From positions 8,990,001 to 9,054,000 of the forward strand of contig CAVNZM010000006.1 in the NCBI GenBank assembly GCA_963693365.1: a stretch of DNA of 64,000 nucleotides, read 5' to 3'. This DNA is from Amoebidium appalachense (Eukaryota; Ichthyosporea). The notes under the pieces are model-generated. The model did not search any database, was not told the origin of the DNA, and worked only from the letters and a program-made list of their open reading frames with translations. The position numbers and the translations under genes are program-made. Positions 31,294 through 43,075 of the stretch are shown here, piece after piece (position 1 is the first letter of the stretch; each line of letters starts with the position of its first letter).

Positions 31294-31909
31294 GAGAAAA
31301 AGAACTGTATTTTCCAGAACACTGCCGTTAAGATATACGGAATCCCAAAGAGTTGAGATTAGGAGCAGAGCCATCTGCAGGCTGCTGTCCTTGTTGCTTC
31401 GTTGTTTTTGGTTTTCTTTTTTTGTGCCGTCAAAGTGGGAGTCTGAAGGATAATGAGGGGAAAGATGTTGTTTTCATTGGAGTAGTGGAGGAGGAGGAGG
31501 AGAGGGGGGGGGGGGGGGGGGAGGGGGGGGAGGTGGGGGGGGAGGGGAAGGTGAAGGGTGGCGTTGAAGGGGGAGGGGGGGAGAGAGAGGGGAGAAGGGG
31601 GACGTGGGTAGGAGGTCCCAAGGAATGAATGGCAGGTATGAAGCATGCCTCCGCATAAAGTGTTCACTGGAAATACCCCCGCCCCCCTCCCCTTGGTTCC
31701 CCCCTCCTCCCCCCCCCTCCCCCTGCCCATTAATCATCATCGGTCCCTCTGCCTCCCTCCCCTCCTGCGTCTCCACCTCTCACCCCCTCCCCCTCTATGA
31801 TGCAGGATGGGCAAACAGTGCTGCACATAGCTGCAGCCAGTGGCTGTGCCGAGATGGTGACTCTGCTGATGGCCTTTGGTGCCAATCCAGCAACTAAAGA
31901 AGTGGTCCA

Positions 31910-31948
<39 letters not shown>

Positions 31949-32255
31949 TCCACCACCCCAACCTTCCCCCTTTCCACCCCAACCCTCCCCTCCTCCCCCC
32001 GCACCCTACCCCCGCCCTCCCTCTCCTCCCCCTTTCCCCCTCCCCCCCCCCCACCTCCTTTGCCCCGTGTCAAGTGTTTGTGTTGAATTCTTCTACCCAG
32101 ATGACGGGCTATAGATTGATACAGTAGACACTATGTTTACAAACTGATCGCCGCCCAGCCTTTCATCTCACGGCCCAAACCTGCAGGGGGGCTATACGGC
32201 TCAGCAGCTGGCGGTTAGGTCAGGGCATATGGACTTGGTGGCACTTTTGGATAAG
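29236..32255 (+). CDS. Extra ankyrin module at the 5' end of copy B
   Basis: Five phase 0 exons (35, 33, 35, 32 and 23 residues) encode ankyrin repeats: VHPRFLEM..., [74 protein letters not shown]. The first is the same kind of N-terminal cap found in copy A exon 1 and copy B exon 6. This indicates a duplicated module start, and the module lies within 800 bp of the second cap. It has no exonuclease or ATPase of its own. Confidence 0.7.
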
Positions 32256-33916
32256 GTCCGTGCTGCCCCGGGAGAGGGGGGGGGGGGGGAGGGGAGGGGG
32301 GGGGGGGGGCAGACACTGACTGAGGGAGAAGCGAAAAAAGGGGGGGATGGGGGGGGGGGGGGGGGGGGGGGAGGGGTGGGGGTGGGGGGAGGGGGGGGGG
32401 GGGGGGGGGGGGGGACGGAGTGAACGGGGAGGGGGTGGGATGGAGGGAGGGGGGGGAGGGAGGATGGTAAGAGAGAAAAAAGGAACAGGGGGGGAGATGG
32501 CAAGAGTGAGAGGGAGCGGGGGAGAAAGAGAGAGATTGGGAGAGGATGAAGTGGAGGAACGAGAAGTGTTGGAGGGAGGGCAGAGGTGGGGGGATGTAGG
32601 GCAAAGAGAGTTAGGGCAAAGAGAGTTAGAGGAGAAAGAAGGAGGGGAAGAGGGGACGTGAGGAGGAGAGGGGGTGAAAAAGGGGAGCTAGAGAGGGAGG
32701 GAGGGAGGAAGAGAAACTGAGAGCAATGATGGTAGGGGGAGACATGAAACAATAGAGGGAGGGAGATGGGGGGATAGGGGAGGGGGTGGGAGCTAGAGAG
32801 GGAGGGAGGGAGGGAGAGAAACTGAGAGCAATCATGGTAGGGGTAGACATGAAACAATAGAGGGAGGGAGATGGGGGGATAGGGGAGGGGGTGGGTGGGT
32901 GGGTGGTGGGGGTGTGAGCTTTGGGGGGTTTTGAGGGGGGGAGTGAGAGAGAGGGGGGGGGAGAGAGAGCAAGAGAGAAGAGAAACAGAGCTCTTATGTT
33001 TGTCCAAGAGAAATCTCTTCGTGGTGCATTTAAATCAAAATCTTTGCGTAAGCAGAGAGAGCATCCACGGCAGTGGGAGGTGCCTGAGGCCATAGCCAGT
33101 GGGGATGTGCGCCTGCTGCAAGAGTTGCTGGATGGAGGGGTCTCGCATGTGGCTGTGTACCAGGTGCTTGCCAATCAGAAACCCCCCCCCCCCCCCCCCC
33201 CCCCAACCCCAACCCAAAAAAAAAAAAAAAAAAAAAAAGGAGAAGAAGAAAGTCAAAAAAGAAGAAAGGAAAAAAGGCCAAAACAGAAGAGCGCAGAATA
33301 AAAGACAACCACCCACAAAAAGGGTCAAGAAGATTTCGTGCACAAAAAAAAGCAAAAAAAAAAACAATGAGAAGGAAGAAGAAAGGGAGGTGGTGAGGTA
33401 GAGAGCAGACGAGCAAGTACAAAGGGAATGGAAGCAAAATCGAATAAACACGGCTGCACGGATCACAGGTGGCTTCTAGTTTGGAACTGAAGTCAAATAC
33501 AGCGATAAATGGATAACGATGGGGATAGTGGTGGGTATCATTGCATTCTATATGTTGAATGAATTGAGCAATCAATTCAGCTCCCACAAATTTCATCCAA
33601 AGGTTTGTGTCGATTTTAGAATTTCCAACTTCCGCCCCATGTAAGATTCGGATTTCTGACTATCCGGAGTTATCTGGGGTGCTTACCGGATGGGTTCAGG
33701 ATGGCAAAACGGCACTGCATCTTGCTGTGGATGCCGGCCAGGCAGAAATAGCCGAAATGCTGCTGCTGAAAAAACTCAACCCCAACATAGCGTGCAAGGT
33801 GTGTGTGTGTGTGTGTGCGTGTGCGTGTGCGTGTGCGTGTGCGTGTGCGTGTGCGTGTGCGTGTGCGCGTGCGCGTGCGCGTGTGCGTGTGCGTGTGCGT
33901 GCGCGCGTGCGTGCGC

Positions 33917-33990
<74 letters not shown>

Positions 33991-34323
33991 ACGTGCATGT
34001 ATGTGTGCTCGTGTGTGTGTGTGTGTGTGTACACACGTGCGTGTCCGTTGGTGTGTACGATCACGATTTGGTATGGGTTCAATTGATCGATCCCTCACGT
34101 CCCCACCCTCCCGTCCCCACCCTCCCCCTTCCAATTAACCCCCCCAACACATGCACACACACACGCATGCACGCACGCACTCACGAACACACGCTCACAG
34201 TCACAGACATTCCCCTGCCCTTGCATCTCCACCTACCCCTCCCCCCCCCTATTTTGTATCTGCCGAATTGGCCTGCGGTTGCTTGACCTCTTACTGTCGT
34301 TGCTCACATAGTCAACAATCAGC

Positions 34324-34357
<34 letters not shown>

Positions 34358-34409
34358 TTCTTTCCCGGCATCACATTTCATCTTATCTCTATTTCTTTAT
34401 TTCTGTATT

Positions 34410-34440
<31 letters not shown>

Positions 34441-34525
34441 CCCTCTGCATCTCCTCTAATCTCTAATTCTTTATCCTCCCCCCCCCCCCCCCCCCCCCCG
34501 CATCACATCTTCTCTGATCTCTATT

Positions 34526-34557
<32 letters not shown>

Positions 34558-36575
34558 TTCTTTCCCGGCATCACATCTCATCTAATCCCTATTTCTTTAT
34601 TTCTGTATTCCCCCCCCCCCCCCCCCTTCCTCCCCCCCCCCCCCCCCTGCATCTCCTCTAATCTCCAGGTCTTTATCCTCCCCCTCCCCCCCGGCATCAC
34701 ACCTCCCCTCAGATCTTTATTCCCCCCCCCCCTTCCCCCCATTCCCCCCTGCATCACATCTCCTCTGATCTCTATTTCTTTGCCTCCCCCCCCCCCCCTC
34801 CCCCTTCATCCCCTCTCCTCTAATCTCCATTTCTTTGTTACTTCCCCCCCGGTCCCTCCCCCCCCCCCCCCCCCCCCCCCCCCGCGCCCCGCGCGGCATC
34901 CCATCTCCTCTGATCTCTATTATTTTGCCCCTTCTCCACCCCCCCCCCCCCCCCCCCCCCCCCCTTTTCCGGACATTACATCTCCATTAATCTCCATTTC
35001 TTTGCCCCCCCCCCCCCCCCCCCCTCCCTCCCCCCCCTCCCCCCTCCTCCCCCCCTTCCGGGCATCACATCTCCGTTAATCTCCATTTCTCTGCCCCCCT
35101 CCCCCCCCCCCCCCCCCCCACCTCCCCATGCATCACACTTTCTTTGTCCCCCTCCCCACCTTTCCCCAGATCAACAGCTACAGTGCACTGCATCTAGCAG
35201 CACAGAGGGGCAACCTACCAATGGTGCAGTTGCTGTTGCAGCACAGTGCAGCAGTAAACCAGGTCGCAAAGGTAGATTAACTCCCCTTCCTAGCCCTCCC
35301 CCCCCCCCCCCCCCCCCCCCCCCGCCCTCCCCCCGCCTCCCCCCGCCTCCCCCCCTCCCCCCTTCTCCCCCTCCACAGACACACACACAGCCCCATGGTC
35401 CCATTCCCCCCCCCCCCGTTCCTCCCTTGCTGATGGCATGGTGGAATGCGAGTCAGTCCAAGGAAGATTTGTGGGTGGATGCCACAGGGATATCATCCGC
35501 ATGCTTATCCAAATCTTGTCCTTCCCATTCCTGTCCAGTTCCTACCCCCCTTCTCCCCCCCCCCCCCCCCCCCCCCCCCCTTCTCCCTTTCTCCCTTCCC
35601 CTCCCCCCCGCTCCCTCCCTGATTCCCCAATACTTAAGCCAATAGGATGGTATCTGACCCACCACTCTCCTATGCTCCTGCAGGGCAACATGACAGCCCT
35701 GCACATTGCAGCGTTCAAGGGGCATTGGTCCATAGCCTACCAGCTGCTGCGTGCTGGCGCCATCATTAACCCTAACGAGCCTACGGTCTGTTACCCCCCC
35801 CCCCCCCCCCCCCCCCACCCACCCCACCGCACCCTCCCCGTCTGCCCCCTTTCATCCTTCCCCTCCCCTTCTAATGCTCTTGCTACTCCTCATGCCCCCC
35901 TCCCCCTCCCCTCCCCCCCCCCCCCCCCCCCCGGGCTGCTGCTGTTGCCACCAAAACCATATGCGTTTTCTTATTTGTTATGTTTTCTTCGTAGTAGCGT
36001 GATGGCAAACATCAAGAAATAGACAGCTACATGTGAGGGTAATGGGCAGATTGGCAATCACGTGTGCACCATCATAGAGTCATTGTGTTGTCCTACTGCC
36101 CTGCAGTAGCCCCCCCCCCTCCCCCCCCCCCCTCCCCCCCCTCCCCCCCCCCCCTCCCCCCCCCCCCCCCCCCCCCCAAACACACAAACGGCCTTTACTC
36201 CTCCCCCTCCTCCCCGTTCCTTCTCTGCGCATGTTCCACACCTAGCTAGCCCTTGTGTCTTTCATTCCCTTTGTCACTGTTCCTTTTCTTCTTCATGGCA
36301 GCAGGATCTGCATGCATCGTGTGTGTTTTTCATTCACGGTTTTACTTATAATCCCACACACATGGATTAGAGGGCACGGGTTGATGTGTGGACTCACACT
36401 GTAGATCACGTGGCGGGCAACTCCACAGAAGGGGGAGCAGTGCTACCGTGCTATTGTCGACAGCGGCCAGCCATGGGTGGAGTGGCTCGTCACTACAGAC
36501 AAGGTGTGCAACCCCCCCCCCCCCCCCCCCCCCCTCTCTCCTGCCCTCCCCCCCCCCCCCCCCCCAAAAAAAAAA

Positions 36576-36606
<31 letters not shown>

Positions 36607-38533
36607 CACACACATGCACACACCCCTTATGCCTGGGCGGCTATTCTGCTGCGGTCTGCTGTACTGCCTGAACAACGAAAATAAGGAAAGGGAAGATTGG
36701 GAAGGGATGAGTAATAGGAGAAAGATGGAAAGTCTTAAATGGGTGAAGGCATATATGTATGTAGGTTTCTCCCCTTTATGCGTGTGTGCGTGTGTACGTG
36801 GGTGCGTGCGTGCGTGCGTGGGTGTGTGTGTTCCGTGGGTGTGTGTGTTCGTTGTGGTAGGTGAGTGGGGAAAAAAGACGCTACAAGAACATAGGGTCAG
36901 CACGTACAGTATGGGACGTATGGGATTTTGTGGTTAAAAAGACTGACGGGAACTGTGTGAAGGGAAATGTGCAATAGCAAAACAGATAGCTGTGCTGGTG
37001 GTAGACTGCACAGCTTTTTGTAAAGAGAAGGGCTGGGGTGGGGCACAACAAAAACATTGTTTTCTTACAAGTGAACAAAGTGTATGGAAGCATAGCCGGG
37101 CAGTAACCATCCTGATATATTACACTGAGGGAAAGCTTCGAGCAAACCCCGTATACTCTAAGACTGGTTTTCATACCTCTAGCAAACATTGTAGACCTGC
37201 CCAGCAAGCCACACCACCCTCCTAACTCCAGCCCATCTTCAGGGTGTGATATTGGACGAATCATCCCAACCAAGACTTCAGACCCAACCCCCCTCACCGG
37301 GCCCAAGCACCGTCGACTCCATTCACACCACAAACGGGAACACGACCACCCACCCTATTCCCCTCACACCCACACCTGCCCCTGTTCCATCCATATTCTG
37401 TTCACCCACACCTCCCCCATCCTCCACACCCACTCATCCTCCGGCCCCGACCAAGAGAGTCACACCAATCAAATCCTCACCCACCCGTGCACCTGCACAG
37501 TCATCTGGCTCTCACCAAATGGCTCCAAATCCAGTGTCGGCAGAAGTAGGTGTCCTCCTCCTCCCCGACTCCCCCCCCCCCCCCCCCCCCAAAAAAAGAA
37601 ACAAAAAACAAAAACAAAAAAACCCCACCCCCTCCACACACACACACACACACACACACACCTCCTTGCCTCCTCTCCCCCTTTCGCCCCTTTCCTCCCT
37701 CTCCTTTTCCCCTCCTGGGTGCCCTGCTTTAGACACACAGCGTATACCCATGGTGCTTTCGTGAAATTGTTTAGTTGCGGTTCATATCCCCGTTTCCTTT
37801 CTTGGCAGCGTTCTTAAACCAACCACCGCATCTCCCATTTTAAGCAAAATCGAGGTTGATCCGATCGAGGATTCCGAATTGCCCTGGCGCCGCATAAGAA
37901 ATTATCGAACTTATCAAGCGATCGAGGGAGTGACGTCATTCTGGGAAAAGTGTGCCCAGAATGACGTCACTCCCTCGATCGCTTGATTAAGTTCGATAAT
38001 TTCTTTGGCGGCTCCAGGGCAATTTGGAATCCTCGATCGGATCAACCTCGATTTTGTCTAAAATGGGAGATGCGGTGGTTGGTTTAACACCCCCCACCTA
38101 ATTTTATCCAACACCGTCATAGCATGTGCAAAAGTATGCATTATATTCCCGTTTTTGATATCGTTGAACCCATCCGTTCGTGTCTTTGTGACTAATCAAT
38201 TTCTCCTCCAGACCCAGCCACCAACTGTGCCAATGAGCACACTGCAGCCACCTCCATGGGTGCCATGGCCTGGCTCAGGCCAGGGAATACCTAAAAACCG
38301 CATTGAAAAGATGATGAAAAAGGTGGATCTGGCTAAGAGGGAGGTAGTCCTGATCGACAGCAACGGCAGAGTTCTTGAAGTTAGTTGACCCCCCCCCCCC
38401 CCCCCCCGGGGGCCCATTTCCATGCCACACGCTGGAATGTTGTCCTGTTGTTCCCACTTGTTCTTGTGTGCATAGGCGGTTGTTGTGTGTATCTGTCGAC
38501 ACTGCGCATAATCTCATGGTGCGTGCTTGCATT

Positions 38534-38565
<32 letters not shown>

Positions 38566-40008
38566 CCCCGCCTCCCCCTTTCCCCTCGCCCCTCCCCCTC
38601 CCCCCCCCTCCCCCCCCCGGTGTTTTATAGCAGATGCCGTTCATGTCTATGTGCACACAAGTATGTGACTGTGTGTCCTCCCTGTATGAAAGCATGTGCC
38701 CACATGTGTGCATGCTCATGGAGTGACTGCGTGTTTGGGTTTGTATCCACAAATGTGTGTGCGGTCCATGTGCCACATGCACGTACACGTACGCACGTGC
38801 TAATATGGCATGTGCACACACAGGAAGCTATCGTACACGTACGCACGTGCTAATATGGCATGTGCACACACAGGAAGCTATCGTACACGTACGCACGTGC
38901 TAATATGGCATGTGCACACACAGGAAGCTATCGTACACGTACGCACGTGCTAATATGCCATGTGCACACACAGGAAGCTATCGAACACATGTTCAGGTGC
39001 CTTCTTCTTACTCTCGATGCTGAGGGGTTTTCACCCACCGGTCCCTCCCTTTTGCAAGTGGCGGCGGTAGGGGTGGATCTTCTGTTACCCGAACGCACGA
39101 AAGACACCATCTACGTATATCTGTTCGATCTACGATGCAACGACAGTAAGGCGATAATGCAAGCGCTCGCACCCGTTTTGGGAGGAAAAACACCCATGAA
39201 AGCAATACACGATCTGCACCAAGACGCATGGCAGCTGGCAATGGCACACCATGTTCCACTTTCTGGGGTGTTCGACACGCAGCTGGCGCATGAGTTGGCT
39301 ACAGGGGAGGTGTTTGGTGGGTTGGGCAAGTTGGTGAGTCGCTACACAGACCTGAGCCATGCCAGCAAGCGGGACACCCAGAATGCAATGGATGCCGACC
39401 CGGACCTGTGGGCGCACCGGCCCATTGACCCGGCCCTGATCGAGTATGCATCTGATGACGTGGCGCTGCTGCTGGCTGTGTTTGCGCAACTGTGGACTAA
39501 GCTGGACCAGGCCCAGCTGGCATCCGTGCTCAATGTGTGTCATTGCCCCTCCCTCCGTCCATTTTGGTTTGATGCAGTGTTTGTTTGTCTTTCCCTCTAC
39601 CACAGCGGGTGAGTGGGTACCGGTTTCAGATGTCTACACACTTCTCATCTTGCTCTTCCCGTTTTTTTTGGGTCTTGCTATTATCTGTTGTGTTGCCATT
39701 TGGGTGTTAAGCGAGGCACGGAGTTGCGGGAAAACGGAGCGGGGTGTTTCCCTCCGGGAGGAGGAGGTTAGGGGTGGGGGGGTTGGGGGGGGAGGGGGGG
39801 AGGGGGGGGGGGGGGGAAGAGGGGAAGGGGGGCCCTGTACTCCCAATTAAGACGTTACCGAATTAGCCCATCACTGTTCAATTGGGCAGGACTGATGGTA
39901 GGGGTAGTGTATGGTCTTAGGGATGGAGGTGGGTGGGTGGGTAGGTGGGCGGGTGGTGGTGGTGGGAGGGGGAGAGTGGGGGAGGGGGGGGGGAGGGGGG
40001 TAGGGCGG

Positions 40009-40041
<33 letters not shown>

Positions 40042-41689
40042 GAGAATGTTTGGAGAGGGCTAGTGGTATGGTGCGAAAAGGAAAAAAAGGTGGGGGGGGA
40101 TTGGGCATGTGTGGCTCTGGTTTTTTGCTGACACATGGGGTTGTTTACAGGCATCCCAGGAGAGATGTGACCGGGCCATGGCATGCACCAGTGAGCTGAC
40201 AGCCAGCCAGAGGCCTATGGTGTGCCGGGGCGACCAATGGCGGCTCAGCAGCACCGAATTGACCAATCACGTCGCAAACATGAAAATTGGCGGGCCGGTC
40301 AAACGCCGCGTGGAAATGGATACGAAATCGATTGGCGAGTTTCTTCCCCAACCGTTTCGTGATCTGATTGCGAAAAATCGACGGGCTGAAAGTATCCAGG
40401 AGATAGGCATTGAATTAGGCCGTCCCCCCGTTATTACGTATCGGTGTTCCGATGGCGAGACTGAGATGGTGGTGATGGAAGGGCCAGGAGACATGACTTT
40501 TACGCAAAAACACATGGACGGTGCAATAAAAGCACTGGGTAGCCGGTTAGGCAGCAACAACAGGGTAACTCTTGATGGGTCCCTCCACCGAGTCAGCGCT
40601 GTTAGAATGGGTGATGTTGTGTGTGGGCTGACAATATTCCCTGGTCGGTCGATTATGGGTGCAGCAGACGCGGGTGCAAACCTGTTTTTCGATTCGCGGA
40701 AATCGGTTCTTGTGGTCGGTCCGAGAGGGTCAGGAAAAACGACATTTTTGAGAGAGGCAGCTCGCCTGCTGTCGCAATTGGTTAAGAAGGGTGCAAAGAG
40801 TGTTTTTGTGGTGGACACTTTGGGTGCTGTGTGTGGTTATGGCACGGTTTTACCACCGGCGGTCGGTTTAGCGCGGCGAATGCCGGTCGAAGACCCTCTC
40901 AAGCAAAACGCGGTCATTTCGGAGTGTGTTCAGAACCACCACCCGCACACGATCGTAATCGATGAGATTTCGCCGAATTCGGACGTGGATGCTGTGCGTG
41001 CGGCCATTTCCATGCGGGTGCAGGTGTTGGCTGGGGTGCAGGGGACATTTAGGGATTTATGTTTGAGTCCTGAGCTGTGTGAGTTGGTGAAGGCAAGACC
41101 CGTCCCACAGCAAACCGGCCCACAAACCTCTACACAGCAAGTACGAATATTCCGTCTCCCCACCCCTCCCCCCCCCCCCCCCCCCTCCCCCCCTGTCCCG
41201 CCCTCCCCTCCAAAACCCTCTCCCTTCCCCTTTTCCCGAATGCCCCCCCCCCCCCCCCCCCCCCCTTGTGGCCCCTCCCCCCTTTCACATCCCCTCCCTC
41301 CCCCCCCCGGCCCCTCCCCTCTTTCACTAGCCTAACCGAGCCACAACATTCGGCCTAGCCCCCATCACGTCCCCCCCTCCCCCTTTCCTCCCCTCCTCCC
41401 TCATCTGCAAATCTCTGTTAGTCACGTTCCCAGCCATTGTTGACTGCACTGTTGTCAGCTGTGGTGCAAGTACCTAGACATGTCGGTTTGTTACCTGTCT
41501 CAAAGCTTTTTGCACAAACAGAAACCTGGGCTTGCACACTCTCCCAGGTCATTCCACACAGATAACTCACTCCATCGTGGTTCGGACGTACCACCTATTC
41601 TTGTGGATGCCTTCTGCACTCTTCCTCCGACCTCCTGTCCCCTTATCCATATATGTATGTTTGCACACTCACTCTCATGCCTGCCCCCC

Positions 41690-41755
<66 letters not shown>

Positions 41756-42008
41756 ACCCCCAAACACACACAACCAGCCGCTGCCGCCGCCACCACGCCC
41801 TCAGAGCCTTTTTGGTGCCGTGGTTGAGCTACTCCCAGGCAGCCCTAATAGGTGCCGTGTGATTGTGGACCCCCTGAGGGCCAGTGAAGACCTGATGGCT
41901 GGCAGGCCCTACAGGGCACAGGTCAGGGAGATAGATGCAGATACGGGCAGGATGATTGTCTACTGGGTGCCTGTGGATCAGTATGGTGTGGAGTTGCCCA
42001 TGCGGTAG
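29236..42008 (+). CDS. Ankyrin-repeat / DEDD 3'-5' exonuclease / SpoIIIAA-type ATPase protein, copy B
   Basis: Fifteen phase 0 exons: 29236-29340, 29996-30094, 31097-31201, 31806-31901, 32187-32255, 33056-33163, 33700-33798, 35170-35271, 35684-35785, 36405-36503, 37243-37545, 38212-38379, 38974-39534, 40151-41140, 41778-42008. Together they give about 1,078 residues ending in TAG at 42006. The ATG was not found. Exons 6-15 match copy A one for one ([51 protein letters not shown] and so on). Exons 1-5 are an additional ankyrin module whose first exon ([15 protein letters not shown]) is homologous to exon 6. The extra module could instead be a separate short gene, since nothing but matching phase links it to exon 6. 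Exonuclease and ATPase motifs are intact. Introns carry two foldback elements and several minisatellites. Confidence 0.8.
30555..30874. repeat. Foldback element with direct and inverted copies
   Basis: The ends GATGTTTTTTGTCC and GGACAAAAAACATC are reverse complements. Between them a roughly 70-bp unit (CTTTACTCTGCCACGTGCGA... to GAACAAGTCAACTC) occurs twice in direct orientation, once truncated, and once inverted. It lies in an intron of copy B. No convincing target duplication was seen and no coding capacity exists. Confidence 0.8.
32686..32895. repeat. 105-bp tandem duplication, purine-rich
   Basis: Two adjacent copies, each beginning AGCTAGAGAGGGAGG and ending GGGGAGGGGGTGGG, with a handful of differences. 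It lies in the intron between the two ankyrin modules of copy B. Confidence 0.85.
33799..34035. repeat. (GT)n and (GTGC)n array starting at a splice donor
   Basis: The intron after the exon ending 33798 begins directly with (GT)n, passes through GTGCGT and GCGTGC arrays, and returns to (GT)n. The donor GT is itself part of the repeat. Confidence 0.9.
34325..35125. repeat. Minisatellite of C runs alternating with a GCATCACATCTCCTCT-type unit
   Basis: About a dozen copies of a unit resembling GGCATCACATCTCCTCTAAT followed by CTCTATTTCTTT are each separated by runs of about 10-35 C. It fills most of the 1.4-kb intron between copy B exons 33700-33798 and 35170-35271. Confidence 0.9.
37243..37545 (+). 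CDS. Pro/Ser/Thr-rich linker exon of copy B
   Basis: A phase 0 exon of 303 nt encodes 101 residues dominated by Pro, Thr and Ser (for example [17 protein letters not shown]). The equivalent exon in copy A is 66 nt (22 residues, [20 protein letters not shown]), so this linker has grown or shrunk about fivefold since duplication. It should be disordered and set the distance between the ankyrin and exonuclease parts. Confidence 0.75.
37818..38083. mobile_element. 266-bp hairpin MITE flanked by TTAA
   Basis: Arms of roughly 120 bp starting ACCAACCACCGCATCTCCC are near-perfect inverted repeats around a short centre (GGGAAAAGTGTGCCC). TTAA sits on both sides (37814-37817 and 38084-38087), the target duplication used by piggyBac-type transposases. 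There is no coding capacity, so it would be non-autonomous. It lies in an intron of copy B. Confidence 0.8.
38782..38983 (+). repeat. 50-bp repeat x4 carrying branch-point-like motif and 3' splice site
   Basis: Four head-to-tail 50-bp units each contain GTGCTAATATG, then TGTGCACACACAG and GAAGCTATCG. Each therefore holds a possible branch point, an acceptor CAG (ending 38823, 38873, 38923, 38973) and the start of the next exon. Only the last acceptor gives the conserved reading (EAIEHM). Any earlier one reads EAIVHVRTC and stops at the TAA inside GCTAAT. Confidence 0.85.
38974..39534 (+). CDS. Exonuclease exon of copy B (DEDD, EXD1/Egalitarian type)
   Basis: A 561-nt phase 0 exon of 187 residues, the same length as in copy A. 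The motifs are LDAEGF (Exo I), [11 protein letters not shown] with [10 protein letters not shown] (Exo II) and YASDDVALL (Exo III), so all DEDD acids are kept. Most other positions have diverged. Equal length, intact catalytic residues and open frame imply selection for function after duplication. Confidence 0.85.
40151..41140 (+). CDS. ATPase exon of copy B (SpoIIIAA/Ycf45-type P-loop)
   Basis: A 990-nt phase 0 exon of 330 residues. The order [34 protein letters not shown]-loop GPRGSGKTT (40718-40744), [12 protein letters not shown], and Walker B IVIDEI (Asp 40961-40963, Glu 40964-40966) matches the SpoIIIAA/Ycf45 family. The late block [13 protein letters not shown] is shared with copy A ([13 protein letters not shown]). 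Unlike copy A it keeps the catalytic Glu and should hydrolyse ATP. Confidence 0.82.
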
Positions 42009-42233
42009 TGGGAGGTGGGGGGTGGAGGAGCTCGAGGGAGGCATTGGGAGGGGGGAGGGGGGAGGGGTGTGTGTGTGTGTGTGTGTGTGGGGGGGGGAGG
42101 GGGGAGGGGGGGGGGGGAGGGAGGGGGGGAGGGGGGAGGGGAGAGGGGGGATGATGCTCTATTATTGCGTTTTCCTGTCGTCACACACACGTACATATGC
42201 ACATGAAAGGACACAAGGAGGCACATGCATAGG

Positions 42234-42326
<93 letters not shown>

Positions 42327-43019
42327 TTACCTTCTTTATAAGTTGGACTATTATTGTGTTCGTTTTTATCAAGGCAGTGCACAACATACATGCTCATGTT
42401 GGGTGCCACGCACATACTCGCACACATTGCTAAGTACTAAGAGACATGCACGCTTAACAATGCACTTTCGTGGTGGAAATCTAAATCAATCACAGGCTTC
42501 ACTGAATTATTCGTATTTTTCTGACTTAAAATGCGCGTGTATTTGTTCTTTTCGATGATTATTCGAATGACGTCAAGTGATTGTGCAGGTCAATTGAACA
42601 CATGGATAGCTACTATGCGATGATGAATGTAAACTTACAGGAATCAACCAGGAATGTGACCATATTTTGCTTGTATATATCCAACTGTATTCCATCGATG
42701 TTTAACTGTACAGGGATACACACACCAGCCAGTAAAGATGTGTCTGAGGAACTTTGGTAAACAGACTTGAGCAAACCCCCCCCCCCCCCCCCCCCCCCCT
42801 TCCCCCTCCAAAAATAAAAAGTAAAAAAAATAAATCATCATTATTGCTGTGATGACGATGACTACTGTCTATTTCCACAAAGGTGGAGTGGGTTGTGCAA
42901 TACCGAAGTGACTGGGTATATATACGTGTGCATGTAGATGTGGGGTGGTGGTGGTGGTGGTGTTTTTTTTTTTTTTTTGTTTTTTTTGGTGGTTGTTTTG
43001 GGTGGGTGGGTGGGTGGGT

Positions 43020-43075
<56 letters not shown>

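Noticed and set aside
35990-36035. Possible copy B exon reading VMANIKK, similar to VMANLKF in copy A
   Set aside because: It hits an in-frame TAG, and a better match with correct phase and both splice sites exists at 36405-36503.
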